Below are positions 1 to 11,700 of a stretch of 64,000 nucleotides of DNA, in pieces. Positions within the stretch are counted from its first letter, which is position 1. Each line of letters starts with the position of its first letter. Both the position numbers and the translations under genes were made by a program. Source of the stretch: Eutreptiella sp. 'Long Island Sound 2002'. Taxonomy: Eukaryota > Euglenozoa > Euglenophyceae > Eutreptiales > Eutreptiaceae. Location of the stretch: positions 183,916,185-183,980,184 of the forward strand of contig OZ038380.1 in the NCBI GenBank assembly GCA_964036045.1, in the 5' to 3' direction. The notes under the pieces were generated by a model. It searched no databases and was not told the DNA's origin. It was given only the letters and a program-made list of their open reading frames with translations.

Positions 1-1667
1 TCCCCGATGACTAATGGCGCAGAATGCCACCCTTTAGCGACCCTTGCAAGTAAAACAAGCACAAAAATTGAATCACCCCACGTTGACAAAATGTCCCAGG
101 AGCTTTGTCACGCTCCAATGATGACATGCTGACCAGTGAACCGCTAGTGCAATGGAGTGTTGGGGTCGTGTACAACAATCAGATCAACAACATCAATATA
201 CTGCTGGTCTTAGATATCAGACAATGGCTGCAGCTGAGGCCCAGGCTGCAGGCTAAGCTCAGGCTAGGGCCTGGGTTGGGGCTGGGGCTTGTGCTGGGCG
301 GGGGCAGGGGCTGTTTAGGAGGCAAATGGTTGCAAAACGCTGAGGGACGGAGGGGTTGAGGACGGCAGCTGTGGGGGTGTGAAGGGGCCTGACGGCGAGC
401 TGCGTGTGTGTGATGGACGGCTGAGACGAGCCTCAAATCCTCCAACCTGGCATCGGCCCCAATGACCTCACAGGCCTTACAGGCACCTACTGCAATAAAC
501 CAACATAAAGTGTGGGCTGCCAAATGGAAACCACATCTAGATAAGCCCCGCTAGCAACCATGATGACAATTTCAACAGAAGGCTTTGAAAGGCCTCAAAA
601 ATTAGTGCCAATGTGGTTGTATGCAGCTTGCACCTCGGGGCTCATCTGAAATATGTTGTGCGCACGTTGAAGACATTGATGCGGGGACATAGGTTCAGTC
701 ACCGGGGCTAAGGTCTTGACATGTTGAAAATGACCAATGAGGGGGGGTGTGAGGAAACCGAGGGCACTGCGCACACTGCATGCGTACGAGCGCTTCTTGT
801 TCCTTTACTACATCGCTACGAATGTTGCTCTCAGTTCTGGCCCCATGGCACAGGCAACCAGCATTCCATGAATACCTATATAACCTGTCACCCCACATGT
901 GACAGCAGGGGGGGGGAGGGATCCATGCAATGCCCCCCCCCCCCCCGCCCTCCACAGACAAACTGTTGGATGGAGGCCCCCTTAAGGGGGGGGGGGGATT
1001 GGGGGGGAGGGGGTTCTTGTTTGGGGGGGACCTAAATTACACGCCCCCACGTAATGTACAATGCTCCGACCCCTCCCCAAAGGGAAGGTTGTTGTGTCCA
1101 TTTTGTCTTCCTGGTGGTGCCAGTGGAGTTCTGAGACTATGTGCTTGGGCAGCTCACTGTTGGCCGGAGGTGGGGACATCGCGTCCTCAGCCTCGAGCCA
1201 ATGTGCGTGTTCCTTTGCACACTGCCCAATGCTGCAGTCACCCCCAGGGCTGCTTTAACATCTCGGTACGGCTGGTACCACCCAAAGACTCGGCAAATCA
1301 AAAGTCTTCTCTGGAGCCTTTGGCGCCAATTAGTTTATTTGTTGGCCGAGACATTTTATCGTCGCCGTCAATGTCACCTGCACACGTACTTGTCGTACTT
1401 GAGGTGTGGCCCCTGCTGTGCCTCCCGGGTCCACATTAGCCCTGCGCCGTTCCTGCCACCTGCACCAAGAAGCAGCAGTGCAAGAGCGCCGCAGACCGTG
1501 TGGCTGTATGTCTGCAGGGGTGGACTTCCGTGTCGTGCCATACATTGGGTTCATGGCATGCACGGGTGCTGCAGGGGTTGGGGCTGGGGTGGGGGTGGGT
1601 GGCGGGAGCTGGTGCTGGTGCTGGGAGTACTTACGCCGCGTGCGCGCACCTAGTCAGGAACAGCCGG
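1..1667. other. No gene identified; low-complexity flank
   Basis: No convincing gene is visible. The stretch has G and C homopolymers around 910-1030 and a G-rich block near 1560-1620. One exon-like patch on the minus strand (about 720-600) ends in a stop and reads SPEVQAAYNHIGTNF after an acceptor-like AG. Another (about 500-400) follows a pyrimidine-rich AG. Neither could be joined in phase to a neighbour, so neither is called a gene. Confidence 0.4.
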
Positions 1668-2215
1668 CAGTGCTGGGCTGACTCAGTCAAGTCAGTCACG
1701 AGTCACAATTTTTTGACTCAGTCAAGTCAAGCCACGAGTCACGCCGCTGCAGTCGACTCAGTCAAGTCACCGTGCCGCGCGGTGACTGTGACTGAATAGG
1801 CCCTTAGGAGTCACGGATCGGCGGTTCGATTCCCTCTGCGATCTATACCATGGCGCGCTGGCGATTGCTCCAGCACTGACCCCAGGGGGGATCGAACCTA
1901 TGCTACAGCAATTTTAATGCCAATTTAGCTGTACAAAAACTGTCAAAAAAACTACGTATCATTTTTATGCGTTTTTTTCTGTAGAATGGACAGCGACAAG
2001 TAGCGGAGTTGGTTCTGGGCTGTGTTCGTAACATTAGTCCTCTTTCGCCGGTTCGATTCCGGCCGCAGCCACATTTTTGGGCTGACTGAGTCATGACTCA
2101 GTCACGAGTCCCGATCGCCGGTGACTGACTCCAGTCAGTCACGAGTCATCGATTGTTTGACTCAGTCAAGTCTCCGTCACAGTTGGGCGATTTTGACTCA
2201 GTCTGCCCAGCACTG
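1668..2215. mobile_element. Non-autonomous hAT-like DNA transposon, 548 bp
   Basis: The ends are inverted repeats beginning CAGTGCTGGGC; the first 23 bases of the left end and of the reverse-complemented right end differ at about two positions. A perfect 8-bp direct repeat, ACAGCCGG, flanks it at 1660-1667 and 2216-2223. An 8-bp duplication and a CAGTG terminus are known hallmarks of the hAT superfamily. Both subterminal regions (about 1677-1790 and 2083-2205) carry many copies of TGACTSAGTCA, a near-palindrome. There is no transposase ORF, so mobilisation in trans is inferred. The middle contains RNA polymerase III B-box-like motifs. Confidence 0.82.
1994..2071 (+). pseudogene. tRNA-like sequence inside the hAT-like element
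   Basis: An exact A-box match (TAGCGGAGTTGG at 2001-2012) is followed by a perfect T-arm: GCCGG, loop TTCGATT, CCGGC. The two acceptor strands do not pair and no convincing anticodon arm forms, so this is a tRNA-derived pseudogene or SINE head, not a working tRNA. It lies wholly inside the transposon. A second B-box-like motif is at about 1828-1838. Confidence 0.45.
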
Positions 2216-2382
2216 ACAGCCGGGGTATTCCACAGGATCATGTCACTATTTCACAATTCCCCCTTATTCCTGCCCTTATGCCCCGCGTCGCCCAATTGGC
2301 CGTGCTTCCCCTGAGGGTGTTGCGCCATGTTTGCAGCCCCCGAACCGGTCGTACGTGAATGACCAGGTCTGGGGCTAACTAC

Positions 2383-2711
2383 CGTACATGAGGGCCCTGC
2401 CATCTGGAAATCGTGCAATGTGTACCACACGTGCAATGCGAATCGTCTGCTGCCAACTCTGTCACGAAGGTGGCTGACCACTGGGAACCTGAGAACACAC
2501 AATAAGAGGAGTGCAGCAGCCCACCAAACGGGGCCCGCGGCACAACCGCCTCATGGCATACGCACAGCACCCCGACGCCTAGGAGAACCAAGAGAGACGG
2601 TGAATCAGAAGCCACCTCCTGAACTTACCGCCACATGAGACCAACTGCAAATGCACGGAACACACTGGACACGTTGTAAATTTCTTTCTGACCCACGATG
2701 GTCACTTTGAT
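2383..2711 (-). CDS. Two phase-compatible exons of an unidentified protein
   Basis: Exon 2711-2629 follows a pyrimidine-rich acceptor ending CCCCAG and ends at a consensus donor, GTAAGT. It encodes a peptide beginning IKVTIVGQKEIYNVSS. A 140-nt intron ending TTCTCAG leads to exon 2488-2383, whose peptide begins FPVVSHLRDR and which ends at donor GTAGTT. The phases agree (phase 0 in, 2 across, 0 out). I do not recognise the family. The exons start only 213 bases after the ECH1 stop. ECH1 exon 8 also has a possible in-phase donor (AGA then GTGTGT, about 2966), so these could be alternative 3' exons of that gene or part of a separate gene. Confidence 0.4.
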
Positions 2712-2924
2712 CTGGGGACGGGGGGGGAGGGGGTTTTGGGGGAGCCCCCCATGCCGAGCACCAGCTGCTGCGTTGATGTGCAGCAACGCCGGGCAGCAAC
2801 GCATATTCCATTGTGTGATTTGTCGGGGCGTTCGCATCAACACCGCAGGACGCGCGGCGTGAGACGAGGGTGCTGCTCTGCAGACGGTCCGGGGGTCTGG
2901 GTCCACCGCGCCCCATCAGCGACA

Positions 2925-4266
2925 CTACATTGCATCGGACGATGACGCGTTGTTCAAGGGGGATGGCGCGATGCAGGAACACACTCTGGCATCCGGAACG
3001 ACGTGGTCGCTGTAATTGGGGGGCCTTTTCTGCAGAAACCCAACCATCGCCTGCACCAAATCGTCGCTCTTCAGAAAAGAGGAGTTCCATAACGCCACAT
3101 GCTCCAAACCTGTGACGTCAAACAAGGCCAAAACCCCTGAACATGCACATGCACAGGCACGCACAGGCACACACACAGGCACCTGCACCTGCATTCGGTG
3201 CGCGCCCTAAGCGGCACCAGACGGTTCATTGACGGTGGAGCTTAGCCCCCAGGTGCCGCTCACAACGCAGGGGAGACAAGGACAAGAAGGAGGAGGTGAG
3301 AGAATCCAAATGCAGAGCCTGCAGGACTTTCCTGAATAGGAAAGAAAACCAGATCGTGTCTCAGTGCTGTGCAGTCCAAAATTGTTACCACTCCCTTGAA
3401 ATGGCCCTGAAAGAAAATTTACAGTGCAAAGCAGCGGGGTTCTGAAAACTGCCATCCAACTTAGACTATTGGTCTCAGGTCAGGGGTGCCCACACTGTAC
3501 GAAGACTGAGTCCCCCACAATAAAAAAGGGGGGGCAGGGGAGCATGTTTCGATGTGGGGGGGGGGTCCATTCTTGGATATTGCCCCGTGGGGCACTGTTA
3601 ATTCCTAACCCTGTGGCCATAGGCCATGGAATTTTATTTTTCTGTCCCACATGAAGTTTTCATGTGGGGGAATCCATTTTGGAATATTCCATGGTTCATT
3701 CCCAACCATCACAGCACAGCAGCACAACAGGACCTGCCTCCAACGAATTCTCCTCCGCGAAATTCATGACGTGCTTCGTCCCCTGAACTGCCAACGCGCT
3801 GTTCGCACTTATCTCTTGGGCCAAGCGCATGGCCCCCTCCATCATCTCGTCCTTCGTGTCGTACACCTGATGTAGCGGTGCGTGTGGGTGACAAAGCACA
3901 CCGAACACAACAGCCAACGTGTGTGTCTGTGGGCACGTACAATGAGCAATTGCACGCCGCGTCGGCGTGTTGCAAACCCCCCACCCAACAGCAAATCGCA
4001 AATCTGTGCCGAGCCGAGGTTGTACTGATGATGTCGTGATTAGAAAGGAATGCCCCCTCGCATACTTTGAGTGTGGAAAACGAATGGGCTCCCAATACGG
4101 CACTCGATTTCCACCTTCTCGTTCCCAAGCCCCCATTCCTTCATGCATTTCACGAAATTTGCTGGAAATTCATATTGAAAGTATTTTGAAGCGGCGGCAT
4201 TGAAACAGGTAGCCAAATAAAGGTGATACTTTCTCGATTAATGCGTGTCATCCTTGCGCAGGGACC

Positions 4267-4299
<33 letters not shown>

Positions 4300-5712
4300 C
4301 GGATGTCCCCGAAGGGCTCCGATACGTGTATATATTTGGCCTATCTGGGCAATTCCATTGAGTCACCCCTTGCCGTGGTGGTTCTTGGGCCGTTTTTCAG
4401 CTGCAGCTGACCATGTGCAAGCAAAAACAAGCAAAAAGACAGGAAACAAAGACATTGAGCTCCCCCACCGGGAATTGAACCCGGGTTTTCGGCGTGAGAA
4501 GCCGATGTTCTAACCACTATACTATGGAGGATTGCTGATTCCGCCTTTTCTGCTGTGGAACACAACCACACCGTAAGCTGTCATGGTGTCTGGCCCGTCC
4601 CATTGAAGTTTCAAGTGAGACCCAATTCCCCCAAATTCACGCCATCCCCTGCCCCCAAAAAGAGAATGCCCTGCCCGTGTTCTCTACCGAAGGGTTGAAC
4701 ACTGTTTCTACACAATCTACACGGGTACATGGACCAATGCAACCTATTCCCTACCCCCAATTTGGCTTTCAGCTCTGGGGCCCCATGCACACACTGTGAC
4801 TGTGCTGCCCTCTTATGGCATGACAGAAACACGCCTTACACGAGAGCAATATGGCACACGGAGGGCTTCCAAAATGAAACCACGGCACAAATGGACCAAA
4901 ATGCGGATGGTTCCGCCACGCCCCTGAGCGAGTTGCCAATTGGCTGGAGGCTAAGCAATTGCCCCTTGATTTGAGCCCCATAATTGTCGCAGGATGTGGC
5001 CCATGTGCTACTCCCCCCACCCTCATAGCCCTCACCCCGTGTCTTGAACACAAAACGTGACTATCTTTTTCAACACAGCACCGCACTTAATCCGTGCACA
5101 GTAGCATCAGCCCAACTGATGGTGCCGGGCCAATCAACACCAGAGGGTGCCCAGCCATTCCTTCATAGCAAACGACATGTGACTAATAGCAGTTGGCAGC
5201 AGTGTGTGTGTAGTCAACCAAAATCAGCCATGAACTGCCAGTTGGCTCGCCATTGGCAGGTAACCACCCGCCTAAAGACTGCCCCCAGGAAAAACAGACC
5301 AATAATAAATCTGGGGCCCTCACCTGCAGCCCGGCCTTCCACATCCAAAAGCGTTGCACATCACCTCATTGACGAAGCCTGTGGACAGCGCCCGGTCCGC
5401 CTTCAAAGGTCTGCCGGTGAATGCCAGCTCGCGGGCAATCCCTCTGCCCACAATATGCCCCAAACGGTGCAGCGTCCCTGAAAAGGTGATAACAACGGGC
5501 AGTCCTCAGGCCACAGTGTTTTTGGAGGGAGCATCGTGCGAGGGCACCCCGAACGCCCGCACATTGTGAAGATTGCCATCGGGGAGCACTTGAGTTGCAA
5601 ATTTTCAGGTGGTGATCTTTTGGAGACAACGGAGAGACAAGCAGCGCTGTATTGGGCCACAATGCAGCACACGCATACGGACAGCCACAACAGCACCCAA
5701 GACAAAAAAAAA

Positions 5713-5748
<36 letters not shown>

Positions 5749-8700
5749 AAACATACATACATCGGTTGTTGTGTGGGACAAGTGGGAATGATCTATGGGA
5801 CAAGCGCGGCGAACTGTCCTTGTTTTCTGGGACAAACGCCAGCTCCAACTCTATCCTGGGAACGGCGGTATCGTGTCCACAGTCTACTACAGGGGCGCGG
5901 GGGGGCAGGAAGAGGATTTCATCTGGGGACAACTTCAGCAGGAAAATGTTGAGGGGAATTTTCACACACCTCCAATTTTGGTGCAGGGCCATCAGACACA
6001 GCAAACTTCAACACCACTAACCCTTGGTTCCTTGTGGACAATCAGGTGTGCGAAACTTTGGCAGGCCCAAATTTTGAACAATGCCAACTCATCAGAGATA
6101 CAAAAAACAGAGCAAGGCCTAGGTTGGCTCTCCATACTGAAGGAGGCACTAGCTCGAGGAACGGGTGTGATGAGGGTCGAGTGCCCCAAATTGCGCAAAA
6201 TTGGGAAAATTTGAACACCAAACTGAAAAACGAAGTTTTCCCCACAAACTTGTCCCCTGACAAAAATCCCACCCCCACCATGTACCGTGAAACAAGGTAA
6301 GTCTACCATGGTCCCACCTGGACCTTCGCTGAGCCGCTGAGCTCATATTTATGTTTTACACCCCCTTCCATCTGCAATCCAGTTGCTCTTGGGAAGTCTA
6401 CTACAGGTCCACCAACACTTTCCCTTAGCTCTCCTGGATGCGCTTACTTCCCCTTACCAGCCGCACTTGAACCCCTGGCGGCATGTATGAGTGCTCTTTA
6501 ACCCCTGTCAAGCCCCCTGTCACCCAATGTTTGACCCTCCGGCTCTTTGCACTACTTTCAATCATTCATTTTTTTTTGTTACTCCGGAACACATGCACCT
6601 CAGAATAAAGGACCACAGGCCATGGCGTGCGCAGCATACTTAGTGAGGGCAACTGAGGGCAACCTGGCAGGAAGCGCTACTGTATTGCAACCAGACTGAT
6701 AAGAGGCGGGGCAAAACCTCAGTAAGGTGAGCTCAGCGAAGATGTCAGCGGAGCTTGGTACACTTACAGTGTTTTGATTGGGGGATTCCCTGCTCGACAT
6801 ATCTGCATAAGTGGACCTGACGGCAACGACAACACATATCGGCATGGCCCACGCACCTAAATCTGCAACGATGCCCACGTTTGTCTCCTTGACAGAGAAC
6901 ACTGTGTCTTTGGTGCACAGTCGTATATCAGCAGCCGTCACCAGATCAACACCCGATCCTGTGCATACACAAGAGCAAGAGCAATGGTGCTGTAGACATA
7001 ACGCGGGGCACGCAAGTGCCAGACTTTTGGGCTGTAGTGTGTGGGTCAGTGTGTGCCAAGGGACGATTCCACTCATGCTCAGACTGCGAGGTTCAAGAGA
7101 CCTGCTTCCTACCACCACTGCAAACTATGTGTTTGCTTTGCCAAGGGGGTGCCACAAAAACCCCTAAATATGGGCATGGGGACAGCTCACAGGCAATCCC
7201 TCTGCCCACAATATGCCGCAAGCGGTGCAGCGTCGCCGAAAAGGTGAAAACAACGGGCAGTCCTCAGGCCACAGTGTTTTCACCGTGCGAGGGCACCCCG
7301 CACGCCCCCAAATCATGAAGATTACCGTCAGAAAGCACTTCAGTTGCAAATCAGGTGCACACTTTTCAGTCCGGAAAAGCCCCCCATGTATGGGCATGCC
7401 GACTTTGCACTGCGGAAAAGCCCGGATATATGGGCATGGGACACTTTGCACTGCGAAAAAGCACCCCATATGTGGGCATGAGGACACTTTGCACTGCTAA
7501 AAGGCGCCCGGTGAAAACGAACTGCACAAGTCAGGATGGGACATGTCACTAGGACAGAAAATTACCTGAAAAAGAAAAGCAAAGTTATCTTTTTAATAAA
7601 AAAAAAAGGGGGGTGGGGTGGGGTGGGGGTTCATTCGTCAACCCTGCAGGGGGGGGCAGCCACAGTGGGGTGACTTTCTCCATATGTACAGACACCGCCA
7701 ACAAACCACGGCTCCCCCTGTGGCCCCACTACAAGACAACAACACACACATTGCATGCTTCATGTGCCCTACCACTCCCCACATACCAGCCCGTGCATCC
7801 CTGCAGAAGAGGGGGAGCGGCTGGGGGCTAGGAGATTGCTCGCGCGAGGTACTCAAAAGAACAAAAGGGTGCCTCGGACTAGTCATCCTACTACTTCCTT
7901 CCAGGGCGGCTATGAACTCATGGTCAGACCCACCCTGCTGCCTGATGGTGGGGCTTGCCAGCCAACCAACCAAGAGAGAGCAGAGGAGCAACAACAAACA
8001 AACACACATCAGAGATGAGTTCTGCACCGTAGGTGGACCATGGTGACATTATACCCTGTTGTGGTACTTGTTCTCTCTGGAAATGTAGGCGTCCTTGGTG
8101 TTGCAGCTGCCCTTGTTTCGCAAGGCAGTCTGCTCTCTCGTTTCCTAAAATATCAATATGGCTAACCACATGTTTCCACTGCGTGGCAGCCACTCGGGTG
8201 GACGGGACCTACTGTAGCTCACACCACAGGTCATGATTGGTGATGTGGGTACCAAGCGGAAGCCATCTATTCATGTATGGGGTGGCCCCGTCATAAACAT
8301 ATTTACCCTGCCCCCCCTTTGTATAAGCCACGCTAGGAATTATTATAGTCCCTACGCCTACTCTAGCTTGGACAAGGGCGTAGCTTGCGCGCGGCACATA
8401 CAACTACCGACACACAAGTGCACGCGCGCATGGTATGAGTGCACCTTGACCTCCAACCAAACTTCCAAGAGCATGCAAACACAAGAAACATCGGTGTCCG
8501 TTCCAAAATCAGAAGCAGAATACGAATCAGAACTTGGGGGGAATCTTTGCACTGCGCGCTACTTTTAGACTATGTTCCCCCCGAAGAGCCCCCAAGCACA
8601 CCCCTTGGAAACGCCCTGAGAATTAGGTGACACAAATGCCCCAGCTCAAGCAAGTTGCAAACTACCTTCCCTTCACATAACACACATCATGCACAACTGG

Positions 8701-11700
8701 AAAAGCCATGAACAGCGCATTGGTTGCCACCCTCAACAACACACAACTGTCTTTGTGTTCCATTGTCGTTTCTCTCTTGAAAATCGTCTCGTTTTCCCAA
8801 AACTCAACAACCTCTCGCAGGATCGTTAGGCGGGGCACCAATTCAAAACCAATTCCACGATCCAAAGATAAACCGTGTTCAAAAGACATCGAAGTATCTT
8901 ACATAACTCAATTGAACAGTTCCTTCACATGGCGATGTTTCATATTAACATCTGCAGACTCGCGCGTGCTCGATGTGAGATCGCGGAAGATCAAGGAAGG
9001 TTGGGGCCCAAAAGAGGGGGGGAATGCTACGTCACCCCTGCATTCTCGGGGATCCCCAAAACAAAGGGGGACAAAATCAGAAGTCAACACCTCCGCTAGG
9101 GGGCACCATGATGCCCCTAGGGGCCCCTAGTATCTCAAAGTATGGGTCTCTAGTACGGCCAGACAACCAAATAGTTGCACTGCGCGCGCACTGCGCTTAA
9201 GGCTCCCCCTTGAATCACAATCAGAATTGGCGAAATACTGCAAATCTTCTAACTCTGACAACTCCATCCCCTTAGGGAAGTAAGCCGCACGGCAAACCGC
9301 CCAAATATCATCCCCTGTGATTGCATCAATTGCCTCCAAAACCCAGGTGGCTGTTTGCTCGCGTGAAGGGACGGGGACGGGGCATTGTTTCCTTTTCTTC
9401 CCCATCAATTTGTCTTCCGCCCACTCTACATAGTTCTCCTCCAAAGAGGATTTGAATGCCCCATTGATCGTTTTTTTGTCACATGCTTGAATGTATGGTG
9501 TGCAATCCGGGGGCGTGATGTAAAGCCACAAATTGGCATTCTCATCCGTGTGGGCAGGGCGACCAAAGAAGTCCTCCATGGTGAGCCGCCCCCACGCAGC
9601 AGCCTGGGGGGGACCTTTGTGGTGTGCCCGGGCTTTGGACACGGCTCGGCCACCACCTCTAGTTCATGAGGGACTTCAGGAACAGTCCGAGGTAACGGCG
9701 GTGTGGCCGGCTTGGGGGAGGGAGACGGGGACCAGATGAAGAACTCAATTCTTTGAATCGGGGCACAAAGGTGTGTGATCATCTGCCCACCCTTCACAAA
9801 CTGCAACACCGCAAACTGGTCCTTCTCTGATGGTCCCTTCATTGTAGCATCCACGCGCTCGCCAGTGGAACGTGTGAAAATAACTGGACGCCCAGATTCA
9901 AAAAGAGAAGCTTGCATGCTGAGCTAGTGCAAGAAAGGGGAATGTAAAGCACAAATATCCCCAAAATCATCCCGCGCTGCATCCCCTCCCCCCAAAAAAG
10001 CATCGGCTCCCACACAATGCTCCGTGAAATTTCCCATAGCGAAATTTACCACCGCGAATTTGAATAGGAACAAAATTTTCCCTCCTCCCGTATGACCACA
10101 TTGTATGAGTTCAACATTGATTGGACATAGTGCCATAGGTCTCTTGGACCTGCAAGATCGTTGTAGATTATTCCAAGGCATATGACTCTATCAGCCACCC
10201 TATGCTAGAGGCCATGCTTCAGTGTTGCAATATTCCAGCGCAAGTGAATGTAAGACCCCCTGTTTGAGTCTTTCACCAGCCGCCAGAGTCCACAGTGTGT
10301 ACCGCTAGTGTGCCAGAAATTCGCAGAGAACCCTGAATTTCGCGTGGGAAATTTCGCAGGCAATTTGAAACGCAAAAAGTCCCACGCGAAATGAAAGTGG
10401 CACGAAATCCCCCCCCCCCCTATACATGGTGCGAGTTTTCAGAGGGGGTCATGACCTCGAAGAGGGCACCTTGCAACTGCAGGAACAGGATGCCCGTGAG
10501 CCACTGAAGATGCGTCCAGGATGCCCATGAGCCACTGAAGATGCGTCTGCTGCAACGCCACAAGGCACTGCAACTGCAGCTGCAGCTGCATGTGCACGGC
10601 CACCAACACCCGCTCTTCGGCGGGACTCCACATACCAGAGGTACAACCCAACACTTTTGCTTGTGTGTGTGCGCGTGTGTGCCTGTGTGCATGTACATGT
10701 GCACATGCACAAGGTTCCACAAGGAGAGGGGAGGGTCCTAGCCAGTTGCAGCAGCTCATGGGGCCGGTCCTATTTACTGACAACCCCCTACGGTGTGCTT
10801 ACAGGTGGTGGCAGCCCATTGTGTCTGATTGTAGACCTGCGCTTCCTATGAGCCAGCTATTGCTGAAACCCCATTGCCGGTCCCAACCATTTGGCATGTT
10901 TGCCCCCCCCATCCCCTTGTAACTGCGGCCTTGGGTGTGTGTGCATGTGTATGACCAGGTGTTGGCATATAGGCGTGCCCCCCAAGCCAACCTGTCACAC
11001 TCGAAATTGTGGAGTTGATACCAGCCCTCTCCCAGCCCCCGCCGTGCTCTTGCCACTGCTCGTGCCCTCCTCACGACTAAACCCATTGAGTAGAAGGAGC
11101 AGGTTACGCAACTACACAGCCTTGCCTTGCGTAATATGAGTGTCCAATGCACCCCTCCGCGCCCCAGTGTGTGTGTGGGGGGGGGGGGGGGCGTGAGTGG
11201 GTCCGAAGGGGCTCTACCGTGTGACCATGGGTCTGGACACAGTCTGGTGGGGTCCGAAAAGATTTCTGTGCTCCACAGTCTGCAGCAGCCGAGCCATCTG
11301 CAGCAACTGTGCACCCAGCCCAGGCAGCCCCCACCAGCACCCAAAGCGCCTTCAGTTGTGTTTGTCTCTGGTCAAGGGCTCTGCCCGGGGGGGGGGGGGG
11401 GGACTGGCTGATGCAGTGGCTCCTTTTGCTCTTGCTCAAAATCCTGTGGTCCCCAATGCTGAGTGAGGAACTGTGACCAGGGCCCCTGACGTGCCAGGCG
11501 ATGGGCACAGACCTGAAAGGGTCTGTGCAAGTAGCCGGACGTGAACAAGGGCCACACACCAACACATTGGCCATGGCAAGCAGCGATCACTGGAAGTCTG
11601 CATTGCTGCAGCGACGAAATGCTGCCCTGCCACCGCTTGATTTGTCTGCAAATGGGCATTGGAGGGAGAGGGCTGTGCTCAGCCACGTGTCGCAATGGCA

